Origin: Rhynchopus sp. YZ270_cl-10
Taxonomy: Eukaryota; Euglenozoa; Diplonemea; Diplonemida; Diplonemidae
Length of the DNA stretch: 64,000 nt
NCBI GenBank assembly: GCA_964035575.1
Contig: OZ037896.1
Span: 806,001-870,000 of the forward strand
Reading direction: 5' to 3'
Shown here one piece after another: positions 20,401 through 30,365 of this stretch. The notes under the pieces are model-generated. The model did not search any database and was not told the origin of the DNA. It saw nothing but the letters and a program-made list of their open reading frames with translations. Numbering within the stretch: the stretch's first letter is position 1; the number at the start of each line of letters is the position of its first letter. The translations under genes were made by a program, and so were the position numbers.

Positions 20401-22152
20401 GAGGTCGCAGGTACGGCTTTTCTGTTCGATCAGCTCCCTCGCGTTGGCCTGTAACCATTCGTTCTCAGACCGCAGTTCCTCCATTTTGTCTAATACGCGT
20501 TGCATGTCGGTGCTGACTGTTTCATTGTGTGCGTCTCTCGCGTCGTCGCGTTCTCTTCTAAGGTCGATTCCTTCTGCACGAAATCGGGCTACTTGGTCAC
20601 GAAGATGTGCTTGTTGTTCGCGAAGTTCTGCTATCATCGTTTCATCTTCGGCAGAACGGGATGGAGGAGGAGGAGGAGGAGGAGTCGCTGGTGTGCCGGC
20701 AAAGCGAAGATCATCTTTGAGCCGCATGATCTCATTTTGAAGCGCGATATTCTCTCTCTGGACTTCGTCATTGTCGCGACCACGCGGCACGCTCACAGGG
20801 CGGCGTTCTTCTTGCAGAACCCTGATTGTTTCTTCTAGCTGCACAATTTTTTCTCTACATCCTGTCAATTCAGTATTACTCGTCGCATTTGCTTCGTTCT
20901 GTGATTGAAGCCGTTTGATGGTCCGTTCCAACTCCATGTATCCACCACCATTCGGAACCACTGTGGTGGGATGCTCGGCTTGAGGCACCTCGATGTTCCA
21001 GGCTACTATCGTCCCATCCGACTTTGAGTGATGATCCAGCGCAAGACTCCAGAGCTTCTGCACTGTATACCGCCCGCAGAGTTGCAGGCCGAGGAGCCGC
21101 CCTTTTGTTGCTAAGGAGCGGATGATCCAGACGTCCGGAGGTGCTGCGCCACCTGCCCATTCTGCACCCCAACAGACCACATGGCCGTCCTGTCCACATG
21201 ACCACACCTGGTCTTCGTAGACGATCATTGAAGGGATGGCTCCTTTATGTTGTGATACAGTGCGGAGTGGACGTGCCTTGATGCATCCTTTGCTTTGTGA
21301 TACGGTTCGTTGCCGTCTTGTTTCTCCTAGCCCCCAGAGGCATAGTGTACCACCTTCGTCGCCGCTCCATATTAAGCAGTCCTTAGGGTGCTGTTGTGCG
21401 ACCACGCTGCGGACTGCACCTTTGTGGGCGTCGTACTTTGCGAAGGGTTCGCTTTGGTCGGGTTCGCTGCCTCGAGGGTCGTTGGTTTCGAGCTCCCAGA
21501 TGCGTACGCTGCTGTCAGAGCTTCCGGACACAAGATAGCCTTCGACTGCGACGGAAAGGCAGCGTACACTATTTGAATGCGAGTAGAACATTCGTTGCAG
21601 GGTGATGCGCCCTTCGCTGTCGGGGGTGCAGCCCCATTCGTAGATCTTCCAGTCATGCCCTCCAGTGAAAACACTTTGTGTCCGTTCAGTGTCCTGTACC
21701 ATCGTCAATACGGCCCCGCTGTGCTGCCGAAACTCTGCGACGGGGCGTTGTGTTGATTCATCGATGACAACGATGTAGCCATCGTCCAAGCCTGCCCAGA
21801 CGTATTTTTTTGAAACGGCGAGAACTGTTTGGACCAGAACACCTTGTTTTGAATAAACGTGGGGTGCGCTCATGAGGAGCTCGCCGGAAGCGGGGTGCCG
21901 GGTGCGTACGGCGTCACCTTCTGCAGTCCATATGGCACCGTTGATGCTAGTGGTGCAGTGCAGGCGGGCAGCGAACTTATGTGTTGCGGCAGCGTCGTGG
22001 AACTCCTTCGGCATGTCCAAAGCGAAGGTCGACGCAACGCTCGCATTGCAGGGTGAATGCGACCCCGTGCGCTTAGGGGTGTCGTACACAGAGGCCACGT
22101 CGCTAGCAGCACGGCGGTCGCCTGCAAGGCTGCCACTTCGCGTGCTTCGCAT
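17497..22152 (-). CDS. Large WD40-repeat plus coiled-coil protein (spliced)
   Basis: The ATG at 22152 stands 2 nt after a strong acceptor (CCTTTTCCTTTAGCAG). Exon 1 is 22152-19501, exon 2 is 19201-17723 and exon 3 is 17613-17497; all three junctions are phase 0. The introns start GTAATG, GTATGT and GTATGC and end CAG. These exons encode 1416 residues. Residues about 50-390 hold WD40 repeats forming a propeller (VFTGGHDWKIYEWG, YLVSGSSDSSVRIWELET). From about 410 to the end is a long coiled coil. After exon 3 another donor (CAG/GTATGC) follows, so at least one short terminal exon exists downstream. A candidate acceptor with a good pyrimidine tract (CTCGTCCTCCAG) lies near 17380, but I cannot fix the stop. 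Intron 1 (299 nt) carries two copies of repeat family E. Probable cytoskeletal or flagellar scaffold; no specific family. Confidence 0.8.
19277..19460 (+). repeat. Short dispersed repeat family E, two copies inside an intron
   Basis: Two copies lie head to tail in intron 1 of the WD40/coiled-coil gene. The unit reads TTGAAATACAACAGCCC, then CTCTCGTGAACAGTGTACC, then a GGTAC...GGTGGACACCCA...CATGCA tail. Further copies, all in this orientation, are at 25295-25350, 25880-25960, 29185-29290 (interrupted by a TA-target element), 30625-30660 and 39745-39850. The unit contains the CTCTCGT word that forms the loop in hairpin families A and B. Confidence 0.75.
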
Positions 22153-25100
22153 AGCTGCTAAAGGAAAAGGGGTGCTATGGTGGTGCCCCCTTCTGCCTTA
22201 AGCAGACCTGGTGGTGGGGTAGGGAGGGGAATGGGAGGGGAAGAGGAAAAGGAAGAGTTCGCTCAAAAGAATAAAGCGGGACAGCATCCGAGGGGGCTTG
22301 AAAGACTCCCAAATCGAAGCGAAGCTTCTTCAGCTTGTTTACTGTAGAAGGGGAAGACGTAAACGAAGACGAAGACGAAGAGGGAAAGTATATCAAACGA
22401 TGATGTCCAGGGCACACCCCTCCAGCCAATGGGAGGAAATACTACAGCGCGTACAGCCTAACAGGGACGGAGCCGACACGGAGAGAGAAGAAGAAAAACG
22501 TGTGGGTGAAGGGTTGGTCTTTCTTTGCGTTACCTTACTCACCAGCCGCCTCCACAATCCCCTCCCCACAACTGTTTTTTTTTCACCTTTCAAGTGCAAC
22601 AACAAAAAAAAGGGGCTTAAAAAGCAATAAATAACGTTTATTGCTTTATTTTTCTGTGTCAGTTTGATTTGACACAGCTTCGTATTTCCCCTCCCCTCCC
22701 TTTCCCCCCCCCCCCAAAAAAAAAATGCTAATTGAGAACAACCTCATGGCCCAGTTTGACCAGTCAGCCCTTCCCGGGCCTAGATAACAGGTCTCTGGAC
22801 GTCTGAAGGGGGTCATAAGGAGGTGGGCGGAGGAGGGGGAAGGGAAGGGAGATATAGGTACAAAAACAAACGTTGCCCAAGGCATATCTTAACTATTGGG
22901 GTTTTGGAATCGTTTTGTGTGTCATACAATGCCACAAAAAAATACTAAATTCCATTCTGACGCTCTCTTATCGCTAAGAAAACGAAAAAAGGCTGAAAAA
23001 AAAATCACCGAAACTTGAAGTGGGTTTCGCAAGAAGATACCCCCTTCTTTATTCATATCCAGGCTTCGCGCTAACTTTTGGAAAAAAATCTGAAAAATCG
23101 TGGTTCGGGCCCAAAAAAACGCACCTCAAATAGGGTTACGTCTGGGGGTGAAAAAACAGTGTTTTGTGGCATTTCCGAGCCAATCCCGGGCTGTGGTGGG
23201 GCATATTCGGGAAAATGGACAAAATTTTAGTGACTTAAATTTTCACAAAATATGAACCCATACTCCTAAACAAGGGGCATTTTCAGTCTGAAAACCCAAA
23301 TTCAGATGAAATTGCGGTGTTTTTGACTGGCTGTTGGCAACAGGTAGCGCCGCAGGCGCACGGTACCCAACTTTTTTCTTTTCCCTTTTCTCTGCTTTCT
23401 TTTGATTGCGCGAGCCGATTGCTCTCCACGGTGGGGTCACATGTGTGTACAAAAACACTCTAAAGTACCCTTACTATGAACTATGAGATTCCTCCGGTTT
23501 TAGTAAGGAAACCCCGGTCTCAAAAAGTGCGTAAATTTCCTTTTTTTTTTCCGCCCAAGAGGTCGTTTTGTTGCATTTCCGAACCAATCCCGGCTTGTGG
23601 TGGGGGATATACGGAAAAATGGACAAAATTTCAGTGACTTACATTTTCACAAAATATGAACCCATACCGTAAACAAGGGTCATTTTCAGTCTGAAAACCC
23701 AACTTGGCATGAAATTGTGGTGTTTTGACTGCAAACACCAATGTACTGAAGAAGCTATGATGTTTCTGTGACCAGAGAAGAGTGAGAACAAAAACCAGGA
23801 CGGTTGTGGCCTCGGAGGGGTGCCGCCCTCACGCAGCGAGGGTGGAGACGGTTCAGCAGCGCATTGCCGTACTCAAAAGAAAATGAACACTGTACATAAG
23901 TACATCATATTTAGAAATAAAGTAGGGTAGGGAACAGGTAGCGCCGCAGGCGCACGGTACCCAACTTTTTCTTTTTTCTTTTCCCTTTTCTCTGCTTTCT
24001 TTTGATTGCGCGAGCCGATTGCTCTCCACGGTGGGGTCACATGTGTGTACAATAACACTCTAAAGTACCCTTACTATGAACTATGAGATTCTCTGGTTTT
24101 CTTAAGGAAACCCCGGTTTGCAAAAAAAAAACGCACCACAAAAATATCCAAAAATCCCGGGCCAAGGGCCAAAAATTAGCGCAAAGCCTGTTCATATCCA
24201 TTTTTTTTTTTGCTTTTTTGGGAATCTTTTTGAGGCTCGTTGAGGTCACATAATGGGGAAAGAGAGACGGGCGGAGACAATAATAGTGCAAGATGAATTG
24301 ACGGACCACCTTTTTTTTTTGTAGCACAAAAAAGAAGAGGAAACGTCTTGGTGGGATGAGTGGGGCTACATAAGCGCAACTCATCCTTGTAGAAGAACCG
24401 CGTGAAGTTGGAGGTAAAAAACAACAAACAAAAAAGGAAAGTTTTTGTAAGATGATCCTAAGCCTCTGCTTAGTCACCTAAAAGGTGATAATTTGAGTAA
24501 TGCAATGTGATTAGCTCAAAGTGGGAGGATAATTCTTTTGTGTTCTATATGATTTTTGAGAAGAAGGGAAAACTTTATAAAAAAAAGGGGGAGCAACACA
24601 ACCCCCCCCCCACGCCTCATAAGAGACACACCACGCACAGACCCCCTAAAAACCCCTTTTTGAAAACTTGGTTGTATTAGTGTAGCCACCCTAAGGAGTG
24701 TGCTCCACTATATCCTTTTTAATGTTATAGACAACAAACGGTGTTGCCAGTTTTCAATGAGAGTTGCTATTTTAGCAGGGAAGGGGCGAGTAAAAAAAAT
24801 TCTCTCGCACAGACCCCCCAAAAAAGAACAAAAGCTGTTTGCACAAAAACAAAATGTTTTGTTTTGTGTTTTAGGCAACATAAAGTCGCCAGTTTTTTTT
24901 TTAAATGAGAGTTGCTATTTTTTGCAGGATGTGGTCGCACAAAACAAAAGCAAATAAGATGAACCTTAGCCTCGATTGCTAAGTTTGTCCCCTCTCTGTT
25001 TTATGATGACCCAACCGCCAACAGCCGGTACTACGACTGTCCCTGAAGAAACAAGATACCAAAAACCTTGTTCCAGCTATTCTGATACAGCACGGTGGAA

Positions 25101-26532
25101 ACGAAGCAGGTACCCAGGGGTCATTGTAACCCAAGCACGACTGTTCACATATCCAAAAAATGCCGTTCAACCGAGTTTGAAAAATAACAGAAAAATGCAA
25201 ATTGAAACAAAAAGAGCTCAAAAAAAAAGAATACGGTATCTGCGTACAGAGGGGGGCAGACACCTTCTCGCAATCGATACAAAAAAAAAGTTGGCTTGAA
25301 ATACAAAAGCCCTCTCGTGACAGGTGTACCTTTGGTACAAATCCTGGCAAAAAAATAAAATAAAAACGGTGACACCGTGTGGCATTGAGAGTGGAAACCA
25401 TCTCGAGGACGCAGGCAATGGGGGAGGGGGGCAGATATCAAACCCCAGGATGAACCCAAAAGGAGGAGGGGGGATGAAAGCTGTATAACGCAAAATCTCT
25501 GTTGCAAAAAAATAAGCCAACAATAAAACCCCCTCTACAACAGTTAAGGCAATGTCCCACGCAGAGGACTTGCCCAAAAAAAGGAAATATTGATCGCAAA
25601 ACACACTACTGTATAAACCATTTCCGCTCTATTGAGACAAAGGAAAATCAATATTTTTTTTGATTTTTAAATTTAAAGATAAAAGCCAGGCGGCCTGGAG
25701 GCCCAAACGAAACACGACTGTGAAAATATGTGTCCAGAAGGGGGGAATCCAGGTGACGCAGATGTTCGTTCAAAAAGTGTGAATTTCGAAATACAAAAGA
25801 GAAGTTGAAAAGTGCAAAACGCCTCACCGTTCATTGGCGGACGCCGGGCACTGGTTCTCCGCTTGGTTATCGAACCCCAGATACAAAGCTCTCTCATGAC
25901 AATCTACCTTTTTGGTACGCGACCAGGACACCGTGGGTGGACCCGTAACCATGCATGTCCCTACAATACATTTTGTAGTTTACATCTGATATGCCAAAAG
26001 AAGGATGACGCTAAGCTGTGTGTGCTTAGTTACCTTCAAAAAAAAAAAGTTCATTTCTGTTCTTTCGCTAAAGAACACACAATAGATACTGACGCTGTGG
26101 GTGTATTGCACATCCCACTTTATTTCAACTCAAAAAAAAAGGGTAATGATTTTCTGCACCAAAAACAAAAGAAACGTTGGATGAAAATTGACACCGCTTT
26201 TAGTCAAACAAAATGTCCCCCTAGGTTATCTTCGTTGGGAGGAGAATGAAGGTTTCCCTCCTCCTTGGTCCCTCTGTTCTGGTGTGGAAAGCAGAGGGGG
26301 CTCATATAAGAAAAATCTCTTTTTCTTCAGAACACTTGAACAAAACAATATATGCCTCGCGGGCGCGCACACAAATAAGATAAACACTATCTCTTAACAT
26401 CCGCGATCAAAATAAAACGTTACTTCTAACTACACCTTGCAATCTGTCAAAAAGGGGGGTACAAAAAAAATCAGAACAAATGGGAGAGAATGATCTCTTA
26501 CCCCCTACCCCTCCCTTTCCCCTTCCCACGCC
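22153..26532. other. 4.4 kb spacer, satellite and repeats
   Basis: Contains the satellite copies at 23160-24110, type A hairpins (24446-24484, 24954-24985, 26007-26040), repeat family G (24660-24715), family E (25295-25350, 25880-25960) and family C (25803-25855). Reading frames here are short, and several overlap repeats; for example the peptide MTKQRLRIILQKL is simply the minus-strand reading of a type A hairpin. No convincing gene. Confidence 0.65.
23160..24110 (+). repeat. Satellite-like tandem repeat, two units
   Basis: Two tandem units share, in order, ATTTCCGA(G/A)CCAATCCCGG, GGACAAAATTT(T/C)AGTGACTTA, TATGAACCCATAC, TTTTCAGTCTGAAAACCCAA, GCGCCGCAGGCGCACGGTAC and GGTGGGGTCACATGTGTGTAC. 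The start-to-start distance is about 404 bp; the second unit has about 190 bp of extra sequence before its GCGCC module. An inverted relative lies at 58195-58640 in the helicase intron, and shorter pieces at 38700-38860, 8310-8403 and 59158-59272. No coding function seen. Confidence 0.8.
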
Positions 26533-28172
26533 TTATGTGGCACCGCATGGCGGCTTGGCGTTTCCGCTGTAGAGGAATACAGAGTAGATGACAGCGCAGA
26601 TGCCCAACATGATCTGCAGGGAAAGGCTGTAGCCGTACAGCTGGACCTGAGAGAGAGTGGTGAAGAGGGTGGATGTGAAGGGAGTTTTGAAAATGCTTTT
26701 TTAAAATTTTGAAAGTGCTTCTTTGTGCTCTGTTGATTTGTTTTGATTAGTGGTGTTGTAGACGCGAAGTCAGAGAGAAAGAAAAGTTTTTTAGATGATC
26801 CTAAGCCTCTCGTGCTTAGTCCTTATCATATTCGTTAAGATGACTAAGCACGAGAGGCTTAGAGAAATGTGCGAGATAGGGTGTGTAGGGACGCCTAATA
26901 ATGTCTTTGACTCAGGGGGGATTATCTGAGGTTAATGAAATGCGAAGCACAGCAAAAGAAGAAAAAAATCATTTCAACATACCGAACCCAGCGTGGAAAG
27001 CACGATTGAAGCCCCGATCGACACATCCTTCGCTACTGCATCTGCGTACTTGATGACCGCACCGCACAAGAGACCACCAAAGGCGTTTGCACAAATGCAG
27101 ATCCAAGTTAGGTTTGTGTAGCCGTGGAAGAACCCATGCGTTTCAAGCTTTGCGTCACCAGCACCCCCATACAGAGTAGCCATGCCCAGTACAATGGAGA
27201 AGAAGGCGAGGTGGAAGTTGCGTGTCCACAAGGACACTTTCACGGCCTTGAGGATCTTCTCGAAGTAAACGCCGGCCATTGCAGAGCAAATAGCTGCCAC
27301 GTTCACAAGAATAAGCCCCACGAACTTCTCCCACTGCGAGTACTCCACCGACGACGCTGCCTCGGTCTTGCCGTTCCGCCCGCCAAGGTTCACCAAACAC
27401 ACTCCGCTAGTGAGAATGATAATACCAAACCACTTTGACTTCTGCAGTATCCGTCCCAAGATCAGCTGTAAAAGATAACAGAGAGATTTTTTTTAGAGCA
27501 GATAACCTTTATTCTTTGGTAGATTTATGCCAACAAACGACACATCGAGAAAGAGCTCTCAATCTGTCAATCCTTACATTGTCCTGACCTAGTAAAATCC
27601 CCCGTGTTGAGTCAAATTAAACCGCATACTCCACGCCTGGTGTCATTCCGTCAGCACTCTTTGCTCCAAAAAAATGAAATAAAATTCTCAAAGACAAAGT
27701 TGGTTTTAAATCATCCCATAAAACATACGTAAGACATAAACGCAGTCCACAGCGTCTTTAATTGGTATGATACAGTGTACGTTGCAGCATCGAGGATGGT
27801 GACAGCAAGGAATTGGAGGTTGTTTTGCGCGAGGTAAAGCAGTGCGGGGATTGCGACCTTGAAGGTGTCGCGGGGGTTCTCGAAGATGGAGGAGAGCGTA
27901 CCGTCTGTGGCGAGGAGAAGGAAGACACAGCTGATGCATTTCACAGCCTCCTGCATGATCACCGCAGTTTGCGTGTTAAATTCTGTCTGCCCCGGTATCG
28001 ACCTTACCCCACGCATCAACAGCACCGCGGACGCATTCTGTGCTGTCAACAACACCAACACCAAAACCCGAATTTCAACCCCCCACAACTTCGGCCGTTC
28101 CGGCTCCTTTGGGGCTTCTGTCATTACAATGGAAACATCGCTTTGCTTTGCTTCTTGCTGAGGGGATTTCAT
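26533..28172 (-). CDS. Nucleotide-sugar transporter (SLC35A family, UDP-Gal/UDP-GlcNAc/CMP-Sia type)
   Basis: Three exons, 28172-27729, 27465-26983 and 26646-26533, join in phase 0 to encode 346 residues, the normal length for this family. Introns of 263 and 336 nt start GTATGT and end TACAG or TCTCAG. Family hallmarks are the YLAQNNLQFLAVTILDAATY segment, the following TVSYQLKTLWTAF, the LILGRILQKSKWFGI helix spanning the first junction, and AGVYFEKILK. About ten TM helices are expected. The protein would exchange a nucleotide sugar for UMP or CMP across the Golgi or ER membrane to feed glycosylation. The substrate cannot be assigned from sequence. Intron 2 contains an inverted pair of type A hairpins (26787-26863). 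The last exon is short and ends ...GNAKPPCGAT. Confidence 0.9.
26787..26863. repeat. Inverted pair of type A hairpins inside an intron
   Basis: Within intron 2 of the transporter gene, one type A hairpin (26787-26822) is followed at once by a second in the opposite orientation (26835-26863, CTAAGCACGAGAGGCTTAG). It is the only inverted copy of this family I found; all others share one orientation. Confidence 0.8.
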
Positions 28173-30365
28173 ACTTCTTTTTTTAAAAGATATGGCTGTT
28201 AAAATAGAAATTCAAAGGGTTCAAAGGGTAAAACGGAGGGAAGATGAGAGAGGAGTAGAAGAGAAGGAATTAGATTCATATACTTTCAGTTCACAGAATT
28301 GAAAGTATTTGAGAGGGCCAACGCCTCAAAGGAATGATAAAAGATAGGGGGATAGGCGTGGAGTATTTGTTATGAATTATGAAGGGGGAAAGGGGGAAGG
28401 GAGGAGGAGGAGGCAAGTGTAAGCCAAAAATGGAAAAGAATCGGGCGCAGGGAGGGGGAAAGAAAAAGGGAAATGATTGTTTTATGGGGGAGGAAAGGCG
28501 TGAATAGGATGAATGTACTTCTGTCGTGTATATTCATTCTTGAAGAAAAGGAAAAAGAGAAAAAAATTTGACAGATGACTGTGCCTCTCGTGTACATCTT
28601 AAAGGGAAAATAGACAAAAAAAATTGTAGAGACAACAAAGGGGTTTGCCCCTCGTTTTTGAAAACTTCCCGCTTTTTGGAATAACAAAACAAAAGAAAGA
28701 AAAGAAAAGTTTATTAGATGAATCTAAGCCTCTTCGTGCTTAGTCACCTTCGTCATAATCAAAAAAAGGGAATAATTTAGCCCCATATTAAAATAACAGA
28801 CCACTCACGCACGTATCACTGTTTTTTTTTTTTTTAGCAAAACAAAACAAACCACTAACGTCCTGGACTGGACGTTAAAAAAGCATACTTAATGACAACC
28901 GAACGACTGAAATACAACACAAAGACGGGGGTAGAATTTTAAAAAAAAACTTTGAGATTTATGGAGAAGACACCAGATGCTTGTACGGAGGTTCTTCTGT
29001 GTCGCGGAGTGCGGACTGCGGGTCGGACATCACTGCAAGGTGAGCCACTTTTTTTCTTGCTTGGGGACTTCGACAGGAGTATCGAGTCCAAGCATCTCGC
29101 GCATCTCTCATTAAAAAAAGGGGGCAAATTTACCATGCATGCGGACACCTCAAAGACAGAGGCAACGTCATAAAAGGGGAAAAAGTTTGAAATCCAACAG
29201 CCCTCTCGTGAACAGTGTACCTTGGTATGACCGGGTGCACCGTGGGTGGACCCCCCCATGCATGCCCTACATCCATTTCGAGGTTACCTACCCCCCCCCC
29301 GTGCATAAGTCTGCGTATAAGTCCGATTTTTGGGGGGGCTGAGGGCCTCCGGACTTATACACGGGGTTTCGGACTTATACACCGGTTTTGTGCACCCAGG
29401 TACCCAGACCCATGCAGTGGCACATGGCCTCAGTGTGAGTGACCCACATGTGACACCGCAAAATTTACCCTGTCTTCGTGCACCTTCGGCACAACGCCGC
29501 AAGCAGGCCAAACAGCGTTGGACTCAGAGGAATGCCTGCTGTGCAGGTATCAAACATGAGAACCAACTCCCAACAAGGGGCACCTTTTGGCTGTTGAGAC
29601 TGTTTGGGGTGCAAGGTTTTCCACAATGTTGCAGTAACAGGTGCATATATTTGAGACTTGTGAGGATGATGTTTTGACATGAGAAGCGTGAAGATGATCC
29701 CTGGTGAATACACCACCAATAAAAATAAAGTTACGCTCGCTTCGCTCGCGGAAAAATACCTCAATTTTTTTCTCCCGCTCGCTTCGCGAGCGGGAAAACG
29801 CCTCAAAAAAATTTCTCCCCACCACTAGTACACAAAACTGGTGTATAAGTCGGCCTGTGCATAAGTCCGATCCTGAGCCCAAATCTGCCCGGACTTATAC
29901 ACGGGTCATCGGACTTATGCACGGGTCATGGGGGTCGGACTTATGCACGGGGGGTAGGTAACATCTAAAAACTAGACGATATCATCCGCCAACTGATCTT
30001 GATAACAATAAAAATATAACAGTGTTTTTCGTTGAACGCAGCCAAATAGGGGTAAAAATCTGTTTGGCGCAAGGTGAAAGGAATCAAGGGGAAATACTGT
30101 TATACAAGATCTGAACGTTGGCTTTCTTTTTGTCTAGTTTCTTAATACACTACGTGTTTGGAAAAAATAAAGGCTGCAAGATGAATACGCAGTGCATGCA
30201 CCTCTAAAGAAGCACTAAGAAAACCTTCAACTGAAGCACTAACTAAACTCAAATAAAACCCGAAGAAAACTGCAGAAGAAAAAAAAAAAAAGAAAGGGAA
30301 CAAAAGCTTGGAAAAGCCAGCCCTTCTTTGCAATCACCATTCACCATTCCCCACCCCCTTGTCTG
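28173..30365. other. Spacer with hairpins and a TA-target element
   Basis: Contains type B hairpins (28567-28600, 30175-30200), a type A hairpin (28711-28750), repeat family E (29185-29290) interrupted by the element at 29287-29958, and repeat family F (29967-30045; second copy 30530-30600 inside an intron of the next gene). The plus-strand frame at 28952-29173 looks faintly coding but has no family signature. No gene called. Confidence 0.6.
29287..29958. mobile_element. Non-autonomous DNA transposon with TA target duplication
   Basis: A 672 bp element flanked by TA on both sides. Its ends are inverted repeats: CCTACCCCCC...GTGCATAAGTC on the left, with the complement GACTTATGCACGGGGGG and then TAGG on the right. 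More copies of the GGACTTATRCACGGG word lie subterminally. It sits in a copy of repeat family E; other family E copies read GGTTTACATC at this point, so the empty site is known. Inside is a segment (29403-29640) that recurs inverted at 56822-57095, and a small GCTCGCTTCGCTCGCG/CGCGAAGCGAGCG foldback (29735-29795). No transposase. The TA target and terminal structure suit a Tc1/mariner-like MITE. Confidence 0.75.

Noticed and set aside
24037-24477. Minus-strand frame beginning MTKQRLRIILQKL
   Set aside because: The start is the antisense reading of a type A hairpin, and the same peptide start appears before the membrane-protein gene at 44641. The rest is low-complexity and runs into satellite sequence.
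25145-25604. Minus-strand hydrophobic frames suggesting a small membrane protein
   Set aside because: The frame crosses a family E repeat and homopolymers, has no upstream acceptor of quality, and lacks any family signature.
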